Assembly (NCBI RefSeq): GCF_000243075.1
Contig: NC_016745.1
Coordinates: 2,993,001 to 3,057,000 of the forward strand
Reading direction: 5' to 3'
DNA: 64,000 nt
Source of the DNA: Oceanimonas sp. GK1
GTDB taxonomy: Bacteria; Pseudomonadota; Gammaproteobacteria; Enterobacterales; Aeromonadaceae
Shown here: in pieces, positions 36,795-45,387 of the stretch
Numbering within the stretch: the stretch's first letter is position 1
Layout: each line of letters starts with the position of its first letter
Made by a program: the position numbers and the translations under genes
Notes under the pieces: generated by a model
Database searches by the model: none
Seen by the model: only the letters and a program-made list of their open reading frames with translations
Told to the model about the DNA's origin: nothing

Positions 36795-37706
36795 ATGAGA
36801 ACCCTATTTTTCCTGTTGGCGCTGGGGCTATGGGCGCCGCCCGCCTTGGCCTTTTCCTTTGACGAGGGGCTGTACGCCCGCCCCGAGGTCAAGCGTGAGC
36901 TCGACTACCTGCGCCGCCATCCGGCCTACCTGGAGCGCAGCCGCGCCCGGGCGGAACCCTGGCTTCCGCACCTGCTGCCGCTGCTGCGCGCCCGGGGCCT
37001 GCCTGCCCGCCTGCTCTGGCTGCCGGTGGTGGAAAGCGCCTGGCTGCCCGGGGCCCTGTCGCCCGCCGGCGCCGCCGGGCTGTGGCAGCTGATGCCAGCC
37101 ACCGCCGCACGCTTTGGCATTCTGGTCGCTGACAATTACGACGGCCGGCTGGCCCCGCTCAGCGCCAGCCGGGCGGCGCTCACCTACCTGGCCTGGCTGC
37201 ATGACTATTTCGACGGCGACTGGCTGCTGGCCCTGGCCGCCTACAACGCCGGGGAAGGTCGGGTGCGCCGGGCCATGCAACGCAGCGGCAGCCGGGATTT
37301 CTGGCAGTTGCCGCTGCCCAAGGAAACCCGCCGCTACGTGCCCCGCTTTCTGGCGGTGCAGAAGCTGCTGGGGCAACCGGCCGCCGGTCGCGCAGTACTG
37401 ACCGAGCACAGGGTGAAAGGGCCCCTGTCACTGTCCGCCCTGGCCAGCCGGCTGGGCGTCACGGTCACGGAGCTGAAGGCCCAGAACCTGGCCCTGAAGG
37501 GAAACTGGCTGCCGGCGGAGCACGAGGTGTCAGTCCTGCTCCCCGCGACCGGTCATCGCCGGGCACAGCGGCTGGTGACCATCAGCGCCCAGCCGCTGTT
37601 TACGGAACAGGCCGCCGGGCTGGACTTGTCCGGCGCCGGCGGCCTGTTTGGGGAAGTGGGCGCCGTCTTCAGACGGGAAGCGCCACCGGGCTGGCGCCCT
37701 TACTGA
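36795..37706 (+). CDS. MltD-like lytic transglycosylase
   Basis: The protein is 303 aa with a signal peptide ending APPALAF. The SLT domain is clear: catalytic Glu in LPVVESAWLPGALSPAGAAGLWQLMPATAARFGI, then AAYNAGEGRVRRAM and a TRRYVPRFLAVQ tail as in MltD. A degenerate LysM-like segment may follow (about 205-260). The enzyme cleaves peptidoglycan glycan strands with anhydro ends in the periplasm. It is convergent with, and overlaps by seven bases, the last gene of the flagellar operon, which suggests it may serve flagellar assembly. Confidence 0.82.
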   Translation: MRTLFFLLALGLWAPPALAFSFDEGLYARPEVKRELDYLRRHPAYLERSRARAEPWLPHLLPLLRARGLPARLLWLPVVESAWLPGALSPAGAAGLWQLMPATAARFGILVADNYDGRLAPLSASRAALTYLAWLHDYFDGDWLLALAAYNAGEGRVRRAMQRSGSRDFWQLPLPKETRRYVPRFLAVQKLLGQPAAGRAVLTEHRVKGPLSLSALASRLGVTVTELKAQNLALKGNWLPAEHEVSVLLPATGHRRAQRLVTISAQPLFTEQAAGLDLSGAGGLFGEVGAVFRREAPPGWRPY

Positions 37707-38638
37707 ATGATCGCCACCGGTGGCGCGTCGGCGGCCAGGCGGGCACTTTGCTGCTGCTTGTTGAAAATACCCTCGGGCAGCCCCGCCTCAAACAACGCCT
37801 GCAGCAACTGCTCCGCCTGCCGGCTCAGCAGCAGCAGCTCCACCCGGCGGTTGTTGCCCGAGGTGGGATTGTCCCGGTCAAAGGGCGCCTGATCGGCCAT
37901 GGCCACCACCTGCAGCACCCGCTCCCGGGGCACCCCGGCCAGCTCCAGCAACTGACGCACGTTCTGGGCCCGGGCGCCGGACAGGTCCCAGTTGGAATAA
38001 TGCTGGCTGGCATAACGCACCGCATCGGTATGGCCGGAGATCACCAGGCGGTTTTCCACCTTCTCGAACACCGGCGCCAGGGTGTGCAGCAGCCGCTCGA
38101 ACTCTTTTTCCATGCGGGCACTGCCCCGGGTGAACATGGGCCTGTCGCCCTGATCGTGAATGCGAATGCGCAGGCCCTCGGGCACCACATCCAGCTCCAG
38201 GTTGTTTTCCATGCCCTGGCGCTCGGCCAGCTCGCCAATCAGCACCGCCAGCCGGCGCTTGTCCTGTTCGCTCTCCACCCGGCCCGGGCGCAGCTCGGCG
38301 GGGCTTTGCAGCGGCTCGGTGGCCAGGGAAATATCCTGCAAGGCGGTGGCCTGGCCCGGGATCTGCGCCAGCGGCTGGCCCTGCATGTCCACCGGAAAGG
38401 GCGTGCCCCCCAGCAGGTAGGGGCTGGTGCTGCCGTCAAACACCGAGTAGTCGCGCAGCTGGCTGGACACGGTTTCCCGCTCCTGCTCGCTCGACACCGC
38501 CAGTATCCACAGCACCATGAACAGCGCCATCATGGCCAGGGCAAAATCCGCAAAGGCCACCTTCCAGGCACCGCCATGACTGCCCTCGCCCTTGTGGCGC
38601 GACTTGCGTTTAACGATGATGGTTCCGTGATCACGCAT
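37700..38638 (-). CDS. lafU: Lateral flagellar motor protein MotB/LafU
   Basis: The protein is 312 aa. The single membrane helix carries the proton-binding Asp31 (WKVAFADFALAMMALFMVLWIL), and the OmpA-like peptidoglycan-binding domain (about 180-290: ISGHTDAVRY, NWDLSGARAQNV, NNRRVELLLL) follows. It is the last gene of the lafA-U run and starts one base overlapping the motA stop. With MotA it forms the stator; the lateral family is proton-driven. Confidence 0.9.
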   Translation of the reverse strand: MRDHGTIIVKRKSRHKGEGSHGGAWKVAFADFALAMMALFMVLWILAVSSEQERETVSSQLRDYSVFDGSTSPYLLGGTPFPVDMQGQPLAQIPGQATALQDISLATEPLQSPAELRPGRVESEQDKRRLAVLIGELAERQGMENNLELDVVPEGLRIRIHDQGDRPMFTRGSARMEKEFERLLHTLAPVFEKVENRLVISGHTDAVRYASQHYSNWDLSGARAQNVRQLLELAGVPRERVLQVVAMADQAPFDRDNPTSGNNRRVELLLLSRQAEQLLQALFEAGLPEGIFNKQQQSARLAADAPPVAIIQ

Positions 38639-39504
38639 CAGGGGCTTTCCGCTTCGGTTTCACTCACCCAGGACTCCATGTCGATAAAGCCGGGCTTGAT
38701 GTCCTGCTCGATCAGCTTGCGCCCGGCATCCACCGCCAGCAGCGGCGACTTACCGCCCACATGGGAAACCAGCACCGCCTTGACGCACTCCAGCGCGGTA
38801 ATGCGCCGGCTGACCCACTGCTCCATGGCGTTGCTGGCCGGGCTCAGCAGGCAGTAACAGGCGAAAATACCGAGAAAGGTGCCCACCAGGGCCGCGGCCA
38901 CGTGCACCCCTATGTAGGTGAGCGGGCCGTCCAGGTGCTGCATGGTGATGATGATGCCCATCACCGCCGCCAGTATGCCGAAACCGGGCATGGCGTCGGC
39001 GGTTTTGGCCAGCGCCTGGGACGGCTTGAGCATGCTTTCTTCCAGGGCGTCGATCTCCTGCTCCAGCAGGGCTTCCAGCTCATGGGCGCTGAGCTTGCCC
39101 ATGCCCAGCATACGCAGGTTGTCGATAATAAACCCCAGCAGCTCCGGATGGCCGGCCACCAATGGATAGCGGCCGAACAAGGGGCTTGAACCGGGTGACT
39201 CCACATGACCGTCCAGCGCCTTCAGGCCCTTCAGCCGGGTTTCCTGCAGCAACTGGTGCAGCAGTGGCAGCAACTGGCGATAGAGCTCGCCATCGTTTTT
39301 CTGGCCGCCGCCAATGGCCTTGAGCTGCTGCCAGATGCCCTTGAGCACGGCGGTGGAGTTGCCCAGGATCAGCGCCCCCAGGCCGGCGCCGAGAATGATC
39401 ACGATTTCCGCCGGCTGCCACAGCGCCGCCAGCTTGCCGTTGGCCATGATAAAACCACCGAACACACACACCAGAATGACGGCGATACCTACCAGCTTCT
39501 GCAT
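38638..39504 (-). CDS. lafT: Lateral flagellar motor protein MotA/LafT
   Basis: The protein is 288 aa with four membrane helices (about 5-22, 30-50, 170-190 and 200-222) and a cytoplasmic loop. Typical MotA text is seen: KTADAMPGFGILAAVMGIIITMQHLDGP and GVHVAAALVGTFLGIFACYCLLSPASNAME. The ATG at 39504 overlaps the fliA stop (TAATG), fixing the start. It conducts protons with LafU. Confidence 0.92.
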   Translation of the reverse strand: MQKLVGIAVILVCVFGGFIMANGKLAALWQPAEIVIILGAGLGALILGNSTAVLKGIWQQLKAIGGGQKNDGELYRQLLPLLHQLLQETRLKGLKALDGHVESPGSSPLFGRYPLVAGHPELLGFIIDNLRMLGMGKLSAHELEALLEQEIDALEESMLKPSQALAKTADAMPGFGILAAVMGIIITMQHLDGPLTYIGVHVAAALVGTFLGIFACYCLLSPASNAMEQWVSRRITALECVKAVLVSHVGGKSPLLAVDAGRKLIEQDIKPGFIDMESWVSETEAESP

Positions 39505-40223
39505 TATTTTTCTCCACCCTGGGCAAATTCCCGGTTCAACAACGCCAGGCACTGCTTGTGCAGCTGACACACCCTGGATTCGGTCAAATCCAGTACCAGG
39601 GCGATTTCCTTCATGTTCAGATCATGCTGGTAATACAGCGACATCAGCCGCTGCTCCCGGGCCGGCAGCCGGGTAAGCAGGGCCTGGATCTGGCGCTGCT
39701 GCTCCAGCCGGTCCAGAGCCTCGTCCTGAGCCGGCTCGTGACCGTGCTCCAGCAATACCTGCAGGCTTTCCATCTCCGCCATCTGCCCGGCGTAAACGAT
39801 GTTGCGCAGCTCGTCCATGGTCACGCCCATGGTTTGTGCCAGCTCGGTTTCGGTGGGCCGCCGGCCCAGCCGGCGCATCAGCTCCCGTTCCGCCTGGGCG
39901 CACTGGTGGCTTTGCTGGCGCAGCTGACGGGGCCGCCAGTCGTGGCGACGCAGCTCATCGAGAATGGCGCCGCGCACCCGCTTGAAGGCAAAGCCGGCAA
40001 ACCCCTCGTCGGGCGGGCCGCCGTAACGGCGAATGGCTTCCAGCAACCCCATGATGCCAATCTGGGCCAGATCGTCCGCGTCCATCACCGTATTGACCTG
40101 ATTCCTGAGCTGCCCCAGCACCCGCTTGACCAGCGGCAGGTACTGATTGAGCCAGTGCCTTTCCTGCTCCGCGCTCACCGCGGGCGCGGCGGCATCCCGA
40201 CTCCAGTCCGGTTCCACTAACAT
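39504..40223 (-). CDS. lafS: Lateral flagellar sigma factor FliA/LafS (sigma28)
   Basis: The protein is 239 aa. Region 2 (DADDLAQIGIMGLLEAIRRYGG and FKRVRGAILDELRRHDW) and region 4 (LPAREQRLMSLYYQHDLNMKEIALVLDLTESRVCQLHKQ) are those of the flagellar sigma28 family. A GGAGG ribosome-binding site precedes the ATG. It should direct lafA and fliD through the promoters described here and be held by FlgM encoded at 55915. Confidence 0.93.
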   Translation of the reverse strand: MLVEPDWSRDAAAPAVSAEQERHWLNQYLPLVKRVLGQLRNQVNTVMDADDLAQIGIMGLLEAIRRYGGPPDEGFAGFAFKRVRGAILDELRRHDWRPRQLRQQSHQCAQAERELMRRLGRRPTETELAQTMGVTMDELRNIVYAGQMAEMESLQVLLEHGHEPAQDEALDRLEQQRQIQALLTRLPAREQRLMSLYYQHDLNMKEIALVLDLTESRVCQLHKQCLALLNREFAQGGEK

Positions 40224-40232
40224 GGCCGCCTC

Positions 40233-40718
40233 CTATTGGATCACCAGCTTGGTGATCAGCACCGCTTCCACCGAAGGGGCATAGCCATAGCCCTCCAGCC
40301 GCTGGTTCAGGGCCAGCTGCAGCTCACTTTCGAACTTGCTCATGTCCTGCAACTGCGCCTGTACCTGATCGTGGTCAAAACCGCTGAAATAACTCAGGGT
40401 GGTGTTGCGCAGGGCCGGCAACACGCCTTCCCACAGCGCCAGCTGCTGCGGGCGCCGGCTCATCAGCGCCAGCTCCAGCACCATGTAGTGATTGCGCTCG
40501 GCACCAGGCAGGCCGATCACAAACTGCTCCAATGGCTGAAATTGCGGCTCGGTGACCGGCTCGGGCTCGGGAGCCGATTCAAACAGCGCCAGCCAGCCTT
40601 TCGCTTGCAGTGTTTGACGGTAATCGGCCAGCACAAAGGTACCGGCGCCTATGCCGGTCAGCAGCACCGCCAGCAACAGCAGTGCCATCTTCAGGGAAGA
40701 ACGGGATGTTTTAGCCAC
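40233..40718 (-). CDS. lafF: FliL-family protein (LafF)
   Basis: The protein is 161 aa, started at a GTG preceded by GAGGAAA. An N-terminal membrane helix (about 11-31) leads to a periplasmic FliL domain (QPLEQFVIGLPGAERNHYMVLELALMSRRP ... SVEAVLITKLVIQ). FliL proteins surround the stator and modulate motor torque. Its place between fliK and fliA matches lafF of other lateral loci. Confidence 0.85.
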   Translation of the reverse strand: MAKTSRSSLKMALLLLAVLLTGIGAGTFVLADYRQTLQAKGWLALFESAPEPEPVTEPQFQPLEQFVIGLPGAERNHYMVLELALMSRRPQQLALWEGVLPALRNTTLSYFSGFDHDQVQAQLQDMSKFESELQLALNQRLEGYGYAPSVEAVLITKLVIQ

Positions 40719-40735
40719 TTGATTGGTTTCCTCTG

Positions 40736-41881
40736 TCAGGCCAGGGCGTTAATCCAGCCAAGGCCCATGGCCCCGGCGGGGTTGTCGTCACCCGGCTCGG
40801 CGGATGCCGCGCCGATATGAATGTCGTCATGAAAGCGGGGGGCGCTGTCCTGGCGGTCTTGCTGCCCCACATTGACCTCCACCCCGCCACCGTGCTGGGC
40901 CAGCAGATCCTGGCGCAAGCGGTCGGCCTGGGCGGTAATGGCGTCGCGCAGGCCGGCATGGCTTGCGTTGATCTGCACATGCAGCCTCTCCCCTTCCAGC
41001 CGGACGGTCAGCTCCATCCGCCCCATTTCGGGCGGGTCCAGCTTGATACGGGCCTGTTGCACCCGCTGGTTGAGCTGCAGCTCCACCTTGTCTTTGAGGG
41101 CCAGCAGCAACTGCTCGCCGATGGCCGCCTTGTCGCCGGACTGCACCGACACCGGCGCCCACTCGTGACTGCCCGCCGGTGCCGTGCGCACCGCCGCCAG
41201 GGCAGTGGCAAACACCGCCGTCGGATCGGCATAAGCCGCCTGGCCGGCGGCCGCGTCCGGCCGGGACAAGGGCCCACCGCCCAGGCGCTGCAGCAGCAGG
41301 GCATTGGCTTCAGGCATACGGAGTTCGGGAAGACGAAGCTCGGGCAGACGGGGCTCAGGCCGCGTGCCCGCATCGGGCTGGGCCTGTTGCCGTAGCGAGG
41401 GCGGGCCGGCGTCGGGCCGGGCCTGCTCGCGCAGTCGCCATAACTGCACCGGTGCCTCGGCGACCGGCCGGTGGCTCAACAGGGGCGCGGCGGGCTCAGC
41501 GTTCCCCTGGGCCGGCAACGACAGCGTCGCCACCACCTGAGCCTCGGCACCGGTATCGCCACCCGGGTCGGCACCGGACTGAGCGTCGCGGTCGCCTTCC
41601 TCCGCCGTGACACTGCTGCCCTCCATGGCGGCACTTGGCAGGGCTGTGCTCGAATTAACCGTCTGCTCCCGGCGGCCGTCCGGTGCCGTCGCATTCGCCG
41701 AGGCGAGTGACGCAGGGGCGGCCTCGGCGGCCGCTTCTTTACCGACCGGCGGCGTCGCCTGCAGGCCCAGGCCGGTGCGTTCGGCCACGCCGGCAAAGCC
41801 GCCCTTGCCCTCGCCGGACAGAATTCGCTCGCCGGCCACGGCGGGCAGGCCGGCAACGGCCCGGGCCGCGGGCAATGGCAT
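40736..41881 (-). CDS. lafE: Flagellar hook-length control protein FliK (LafE)
   Basis: The protein is 381 aa, started at the ATG overlapping the stop of the upstream gene by one base (TGATG). The first 230 residues are low-complexity and rich in Ala, Pro and Gln, with a short LPELR repeat near 200; the C-terminal Flg_hook domain (KLDPPEMGRMELTVRLEGERLHVQI) is diagnostic. FliK measures hook length and switches export specificity. A much longer open frame upstream of 41881 runs through the neighbour genes and is not coding. Confidence 0.88.
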   Translation of the reverse strand: MPLPAARAVAGLPAVAGERILSGEGKGGFAGVAERTGLGLQATPPVGKEAAAEAAPASLASANATAPDGRREQTVNSSTALPSAAMEGSSVTAEEGDRDAQSGADPGGDTGAEAQVVATLSLPAQGNAEPAAPLLSHRPVAEAPVQLWRLREQARPDAGPPSLRQQAQPDAGTRPEPRLPELRLPELRMPEANALLLQRLGGGPLSRPDAAAGQAAYADPTAVFATALAAVRTAPAGSHEWAPVSVQSGDKAAIGEQLLLALKDKVELQLNQRVQQARIKLDPPEMGRMELTVRLEGERLHVQINASHAGLRDAITAQADRLRQDLLAQHGGGVEVNVGQQDRQDSAPRFHDDIHIGAASAEPGDDNPAGAMGLGWINALA

Positions 41882-42276
41882 CACGCCTCGTCCTCCAGCT
41901 GGCTGACCCAGTCGTAGGCCAGGGTGCCCTGGTGCTGCTGGCGCAGCTGGTCCAGTTGCGAGTCCAGCGCCTCGGCCTGCAGCCTGACCCGGCTCCATTG
42001 CGCCCGGTACTGCTCGGCAAAACGCTGCAAGAGGTCCCGCTGCCGGGCGTTGAGCTGGTGCCGGTAGGGAGCCAGCTCTTCCAGCGCCTTTTTCAGCTGT
42101 TTGTCCAGTTCGCTGAGCCAGCCCCACTGGCCCGCCTCGCAGGCCTGGGCGGTGCTTTGCTGCAGCATCAGCAGGCGGGCGAAAATGGGGCCCAGCTCGG
42201 CACGTCCGCAGGCCGCGGACGGCGCAGGGGGAACAGGGTTTTCCGCCGGGGGACTGACCGGATTCCGCTTTTCCAT
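41881..42276 (-). CDS. FliT/LafX-like small flagellar protein
   Basis: The protein is 131 aa, mostly helical with a Pro-rich start, in the position between fliS and fliK where Aeromonas lateral loci have lafX and Vibrio has lafD (FliT-like). A FliT-type chaperone for FliD is plausible, but similarity is weak. The start overlaps the fliS stop (TAATG) and its stop overlaps fliK, so it is firmly within the operon. Confidence 0.7.
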   Translation of the reverse strand: MEKRNPVSPPAENPVPPAPSAACGRAELGPIFARLLMLQQSTAQACEAGQWGWLSELDKQLKKALEELAPYRHQLNARQRDLLQRFAEQYRAQWSRVRLQAEALDSQLDQLRQQHQGTLAYDWVSQLEDEA

Positions 42277-42671
42277 TATGCGGGCACCTCGCTGCCCAAC
42301 CCCTGCCAACCGTCCCGCAGGTCGGCCAGCACCTTGTTGACCGGCGCCAACAGGGCGGCGTCGTTGTTGACGCTGGCGCTGAACAGCTGGCGGCCGCAGA
42401 AGTCGTACAGCGCATGTAGGTTGAGGGCCAGCTCGCCGCCGTTGTTCATGTCCAGAGAGCTGTCCAGACCACCAATAATATCAATGGCTTTGGCGATGGA
42501 TTTGCCCTTTTGCTCAATCCGGCCGGCAAGGATGTGGCCCTCGGCCCGGGCGATTTCGTCCATCAGTCCGTCCATCAGCATCAGCACCAGCTCCCGGGGC
42601 GAGGCCTGGGCGGCCCGGGCATCGGTGTGAGTATGCTGGTAAATATCAAGGCCGGAATCGGCATCAAACAT
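42276..42671 (-). CDS. lafC: Flagellin export chaperone FliS (LafC)
   Basis: The protein is 131 aa with the FliS pattern: ASPRELVLMLMDGLMDEIARAEGHI, then KGKSIAKAIDIIGGLDSSLDMNNGGELALNLHALYDFCGRQL. FliS binds the C-terminus of flagellin in the cytoplasm and prevents early polymerisation. It follows fliD after 18 bases and is coupled to the next gene. Confidence 0.92.
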   Translation of the reverse strand: MFDADSGLDIYQHTHTDARAAQASPRELVLMLMDGLMDEIARAEGHILAGRIEQKGKSIAKAIDIIGGLDSSLDMNNGGELALNLHALYDFCGRQLFSASVNNDAALLAPVNKVLADLRDGWQGLGSEVPA

Positions 42672-42689
42672 GGTCAGCTCCTGGCTCGG

Positions 42690-44024
42690 TTAAAACATGG
42701 ACATGGTCTGTTGCATTTGCTGTGCCAATGTTTGCATGCGGGTGAACTGGCCCAGGTAGCGCTGGTAGACCTTGTTCATGCGGCTGTCCAGGGCCTCCTG
42801 CCGGTCGGCAATGCGATCCAGGCCGCTCTGCAGGCTGCGATCCCGCTGCACCAGGGTGCCGTTGCGATCCAGATAGGGTTTGGTGTCGGCCTCCAGCCGG
42901 GTCAGCAGGCCGCCGGCACCGGTAAAGGCGTCTTCCAGGGCGCCGGGCCGGCTTTCCTGCAGCCTGGCCATGGCGGCGGTGTCGAGGGAGAGCTTGCCGT
43001 AGCGGTCGGTCTTGATGCCCAGCTCCGCCAGACTGACACCGTCGGGTGGATTGGACAGGGTGCCCCGCAGCCGCCCCAACAGGCCCCGGGCCATGCTGTC
43101 GCCGGAGAGCGCCGCACTGCTGCCTTCCTTGCTTTGGGTGTGCTTTTGCACCTCGCCCACCAGGGCGTTGTAGGCGTCCACTATACCCTTGAGGGATTCC
43201 TCAATGGCGGCCTGATCCGTGGCCACGCTGAGCCCCAGCGGCGCATCGGTATAGTTGCCGAATTCATCCTGGGCATGGGCCTTGCTCACCGTCAGGTTGA
43301 GGCCGTCTATCTGGCCGTCAAAGGTGTTGGTGGTGCTGCTCAGTTGCAGGCCGCCGGCCCCGCCCAGCTCGATCACCGCATCCTGGGCGCTGGCCAGTTG
43401 CGTCTTGTTGCCAATGGCGGTTTGCAGCTCGGTAAAGGCCGCCTCGCCGTTGCCGCCGCCGAGGTTGATGGTCATGGCCTGGCTGGCGCCGGTCTTGCTG
43501 CCGGTCAGCATCAGGTGGGTCTGGCCATCGGCCCGCACCAGAGACGCCTGCACGCCGCTGTTGTCCGTCGCCTGGTTGATCGCATCCCGCAGCCCGGTAA
43601 GCCCGCTGGCGGAGTCCAGGGTCGACAGATCCAGGCTCAGGGTCTGGCCGTCAAGGGTAATGTCGAGCACGCCCTGAGTGGGCACCGTCCAGTTCTCGTC
43701 CAGCGCCAGGGAATACTGATCGGATTGCGCCAGCTGTTTTACATAGAGCTGGTAATCGGCGTTGGCGGCGCCGGCCTTGACGGTGGCGCTGGCATAGCCC
43801 TCGGCACTGAAGCCGACGGACTGGCTGCTAAGGCCGGTGCCGCTGGTCAGCTCCTTGATCGCCATCTGCAGCGCCTGCAGCTTGCCTTTGATCTGGCCGT
43901 AAGCCTCTTTCTGGGCGCTCAGCTGGCTTCGCTGGCTGCGCAGCAGGCCGTCGAGGGGAGCCCGCTCCGCCGACATCAGCATCTGCGCCATCGAGGACGG
44001 ATCCATTCCGTTCATTCCAAACAT
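42690..44024 (-). CDS. lafB: Flagellar filament cap protein FliD (LafB)
   Basis: The protein is 444 aa with FliD N-terminal (PSSMAQMLMSAERAPLDGLLRSQRSQLSAQKEAYGQIKGKL) and C-terminal (GTLVQRDRSLQSGLDRIADRQEALDSRMNKVYQRYLGQFTRM) domains. The ATG at 44024 is chosen with GGAGG just upstream; a GTG two codons earlier overlaps that site. FliD caps the filament tip and inserts flagellin subunits. A sigma28-type promoter lies 45-72 bases upstream, so it is transcribed apart from lafA. Confidence 0.92.
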   Translation of the reverse strand: MFGMNGMDPSSMAQMLMSAERAPLDGLLRSQRSQLSAQKEAYGQIKGKLQALQMAIKELTSGTGLSSQSVGFSAEGYASATVKAGAANADYQLYVKQLAQSDQYSLALDENWTVPTQGVLDITLDGQTLSLDLSTLDSASGLTGLRDAINQATDNSGVQASLVRADGQTHLMLTGSKTGASQAMTINLGGGNGEAAFTELQTAIGNKTQLASAQDAVIELGGAGGLQLSSTTNTFDGQIDGLNLTVSKAHAQDEFGNYTDAPLGLSVATDQAAIEESLKGIVDAYNALVGEVQKHTQSKEGSSAALSGDSMARGLLGRLRGTLSNPPDGVSLAELGIKTDRYGKLSLDTAAMARLQESRPGALEDAFTGAGGLLTRLEADTKPYLDRNGTLVQRDRSLQSGLDRIADRQEALDSRMNKVYQRYLGQFTRMQTLAQQMQQTMSMF

Positions 44025-44068
44025 CGCCACCTCCGCAATGATTCATTGTTTGTGTACTTGGTATTCGA

Positions 44069-44096
44069 ACAACGACAGCGGCAGCGGGTGACTTGA
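44069..44096 (-). promoter_or_regulatory. Sigma28-type promoter of fliD (lafB)
   Basis: On the minus strand TCAAG, then 15 bases, then GTCGTTGT reproduces the spacing and hexamer of the lafA promoter (TCAAG-N15-GCCGTTTT). It stands about 45 bases from the fliD start. Agreement with the sigma28 consensus (TAAAG-N15-GCCGATAA) is partial; the shared element in two late flagellar genes supports it. Confidence 0.6.
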
Positions 44097-44124
44097 ATAA
44101 TAAAACGCCGGGAACGGCGGAAAT

Positions 44125-44148
44125 AAAAAAGCGGCCCATCAGGGCCGC
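44125..44148 (-). terminator. Intrinsic terminator after flagellin lafA
   Basis: On the minus strand GCGGCCC-TGAT-GGGCCGC is followed by six T residues, then a second small stem (CGCCG ... CGGCG). Additional GC-rich hairpins lie nearer the lafA stop (for example CGGGGCC-CAT-GGCCCCG near 44200). They separate lafA from fliD transcription. Confidence 0.85.
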
Positions 44149-44234
44149 AAAGAAAGAAAACGCACGGGGAAACCCCGGCAAAAAGCAAAGAACACAACGC
44201 GGGGCCATGGGCCCCGTACTACAGGGGGCCGCGG

Positions 44235-45086
44235 TTAACGCAGCAGCGACATCACCAGACCGCTCATCTGGTTTGAGTTGCTCAGCACCGACATGCCGGA
44301 CTGCATCAGCATCTGGTTTTTGGACATATTGGAAGCTTCGGACGCGAAGTCGGCGTCCATAATACGACCCTTGGCGGCTTCACCGTTCTCACGCATATTG
44401 CCCAGGTTGGTAATGGTGTGCTCCAGACGGTTGATATAGGCACCAAATTTTCCTCGAGCTGTACCAATATTGTTCAGCAAAGTATCCATTTTGGTGATTT
44501 CAGCCTGGGAAGTTGCCTGGTCCGACATGGTCGCTGCAGTCCAGGTCGCGCCGACGGCAGTAGCAAGAGCACCAACTTCAGCAGTGGTATCTACAGCTAG
44601 GGTCTCGGCATTACTTGCACCAATTTGAAAATTCACAGCGGCAGCCGCAAATTTGCCAGTGGTACCGTCCAGAAGCTTGGTACCGGAACCGTAACTGGTA
44701 TTAGCCATGATGTTAGCAAGCTCTTCGCCAAGCTGGTTGTATTCAGCATTAATGGCAGCAAACTCAGCAGTACCAGTTGTTCCGTTGGCGGCCTGAGTGG
44801 CCAGATCTTTCATTCGATGAGTGATATTGGTCATTTCATCTAGTGCGCCTTCGGCCGTCTGCATCATGGAAATGGCATCCTGGGCGTTGCGCATGGCCAC
44901 ACCCTGGCCGTTAGTCTGGGCCTGCAGACGCACGGCAATTTGCAGGCCGGCGGCGTCGTCGGCGGCAGAGTTGATGCGAAAACCGGTGCCCAGGCGCTCC
45001 ATGGCGGTGCCCAGCATTTTGTTGGTGCTGTTCAGGGTGTTCTGAGTGACCAGCGAGGTGTAATTGGTATGAATTGACAGGCCCAT
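44235..45086 (-). CDS. lafA: Lateral flagellin LafA
   Basis: The protein is 283 aa, short like lateral flagellins, with only the D0/D1 coiled-coil ends well conserved ([19 protein letters not shown] at the start; [21 protein letters not shown] at the end) and a small variable middle. AAAGGAAACG precedes the ATG; the frame open upstream to 45221 is leader. The middle third (about 44450-44790 in the DNA) is visibly AT-richer than its neighbours, which fits recombination of the surface-exposed part. It forms the filament outside the cell. Confidence 0.93.
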   Translation of the reverse strand: MGLSIHTNYTSLVTQNTLNSTNKMLGTAMERLGTGFRINSAADDAAGLQIAVRLQAQTNGQGVAMRNAQDAISMMQTAEGALDEMTNITHRMKDLATQAANGTTGTAEFAAINAEYNQLGEELANIMANTSYGSGTKLLDGTTGKFAAAAVNFQIGASNAETLAVDTTAEVGALATAVGATWTAATMSDQATSQAEITKMDTLLNNIGTARGKFGAYINRLEHTITNLGNMRENGEAAKGRIMDADFASEASNMSKNQMLMQSGMSVLSNSNQMSGLVMSLLR

Positions 45087-45131
45087 GATCGTTTCCTTTT
45101 TAAAAGCATGATTGGCTTGGTTCACTCTTTT

Positions 45132-45159
45132 AAAACGGCGGCTGATTTGGGCAACTTGA
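45132..45159 (-). promoter_or_regulatory. Sigma28-type promoter of flagellin lafA
   Basis: On the minus strand TCAAG, 15 bases, then GCCGTTTT approximates the sigma28 consensus TAAAG-N15-GCCGATAA. It lies about 45 bases from the lafA start codon. The same element heads fliD. FliA (LafS) encoded in this locus is the expected user. Confidence 0.65.
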
Positions 45160-45257
45160 AAGAAAAAATAAAAATTTTTGTGAGGGGGAAAACGAAAGGG
45201 GTGAGGGGAAAAACGTAACAAAAAATGAAGGTAACGGCCGACAATGCCGGACTTTCA

Positions 45258-45373
45258 CAAAGCGACAGCAGGGATTACCGTAACCGACCGTCACATGCCA
45301 CGGACAGCATTTGCCGAGCGTCCCACGGATGGGCTCGAAGCGTGTCGGTGGAGGTAACCCTGCTGTTGCTTTG
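45258..45373. repeat. Covarying palindromic element, copy B
   Basis: The left arm (45258-45288) pairs with the right arm (45344-45373): CAAAGC, one G-U pair, ACAGCAGGG, TTACC, a 4-by-4 internal loop and CCGAC. The enclosed core repeats that of copy A with six changes in 53 bases and keeps loops CGGA and CGGA. The outer arms share no sequence with copy A beyond CAAAG/CTTTG and CGAC ends. It stands between the stop of the 332-aa gene (45388, minus) and the lafA promoter. Confidence 0.85.
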
Positions 45374-45387
45374 CCTACGAACGAAGC

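Larger units (their letters stand above)
45087..45387. other. Intergenic region upstream of lafA
   Basis: About 300 bases without a gene hold the lafA promoter (45132-45159) at the left and copy B of the covarying palindromic element (45258-45373) at the right, directly after the stop of the 332-aa gene. The remainder is A- and G-rich (45165-45235) and shows nothing else recognised. Confidence 0.75.

Noticed and set aside
40736-42415. The longest frame of the fliK gene beginning at 42415
   Set aside because: The extra N-terminal part runs through fliS and the FliT-like gene in another frame. Start at 41881 overlaps the upstream stop and gives a normal FliK.
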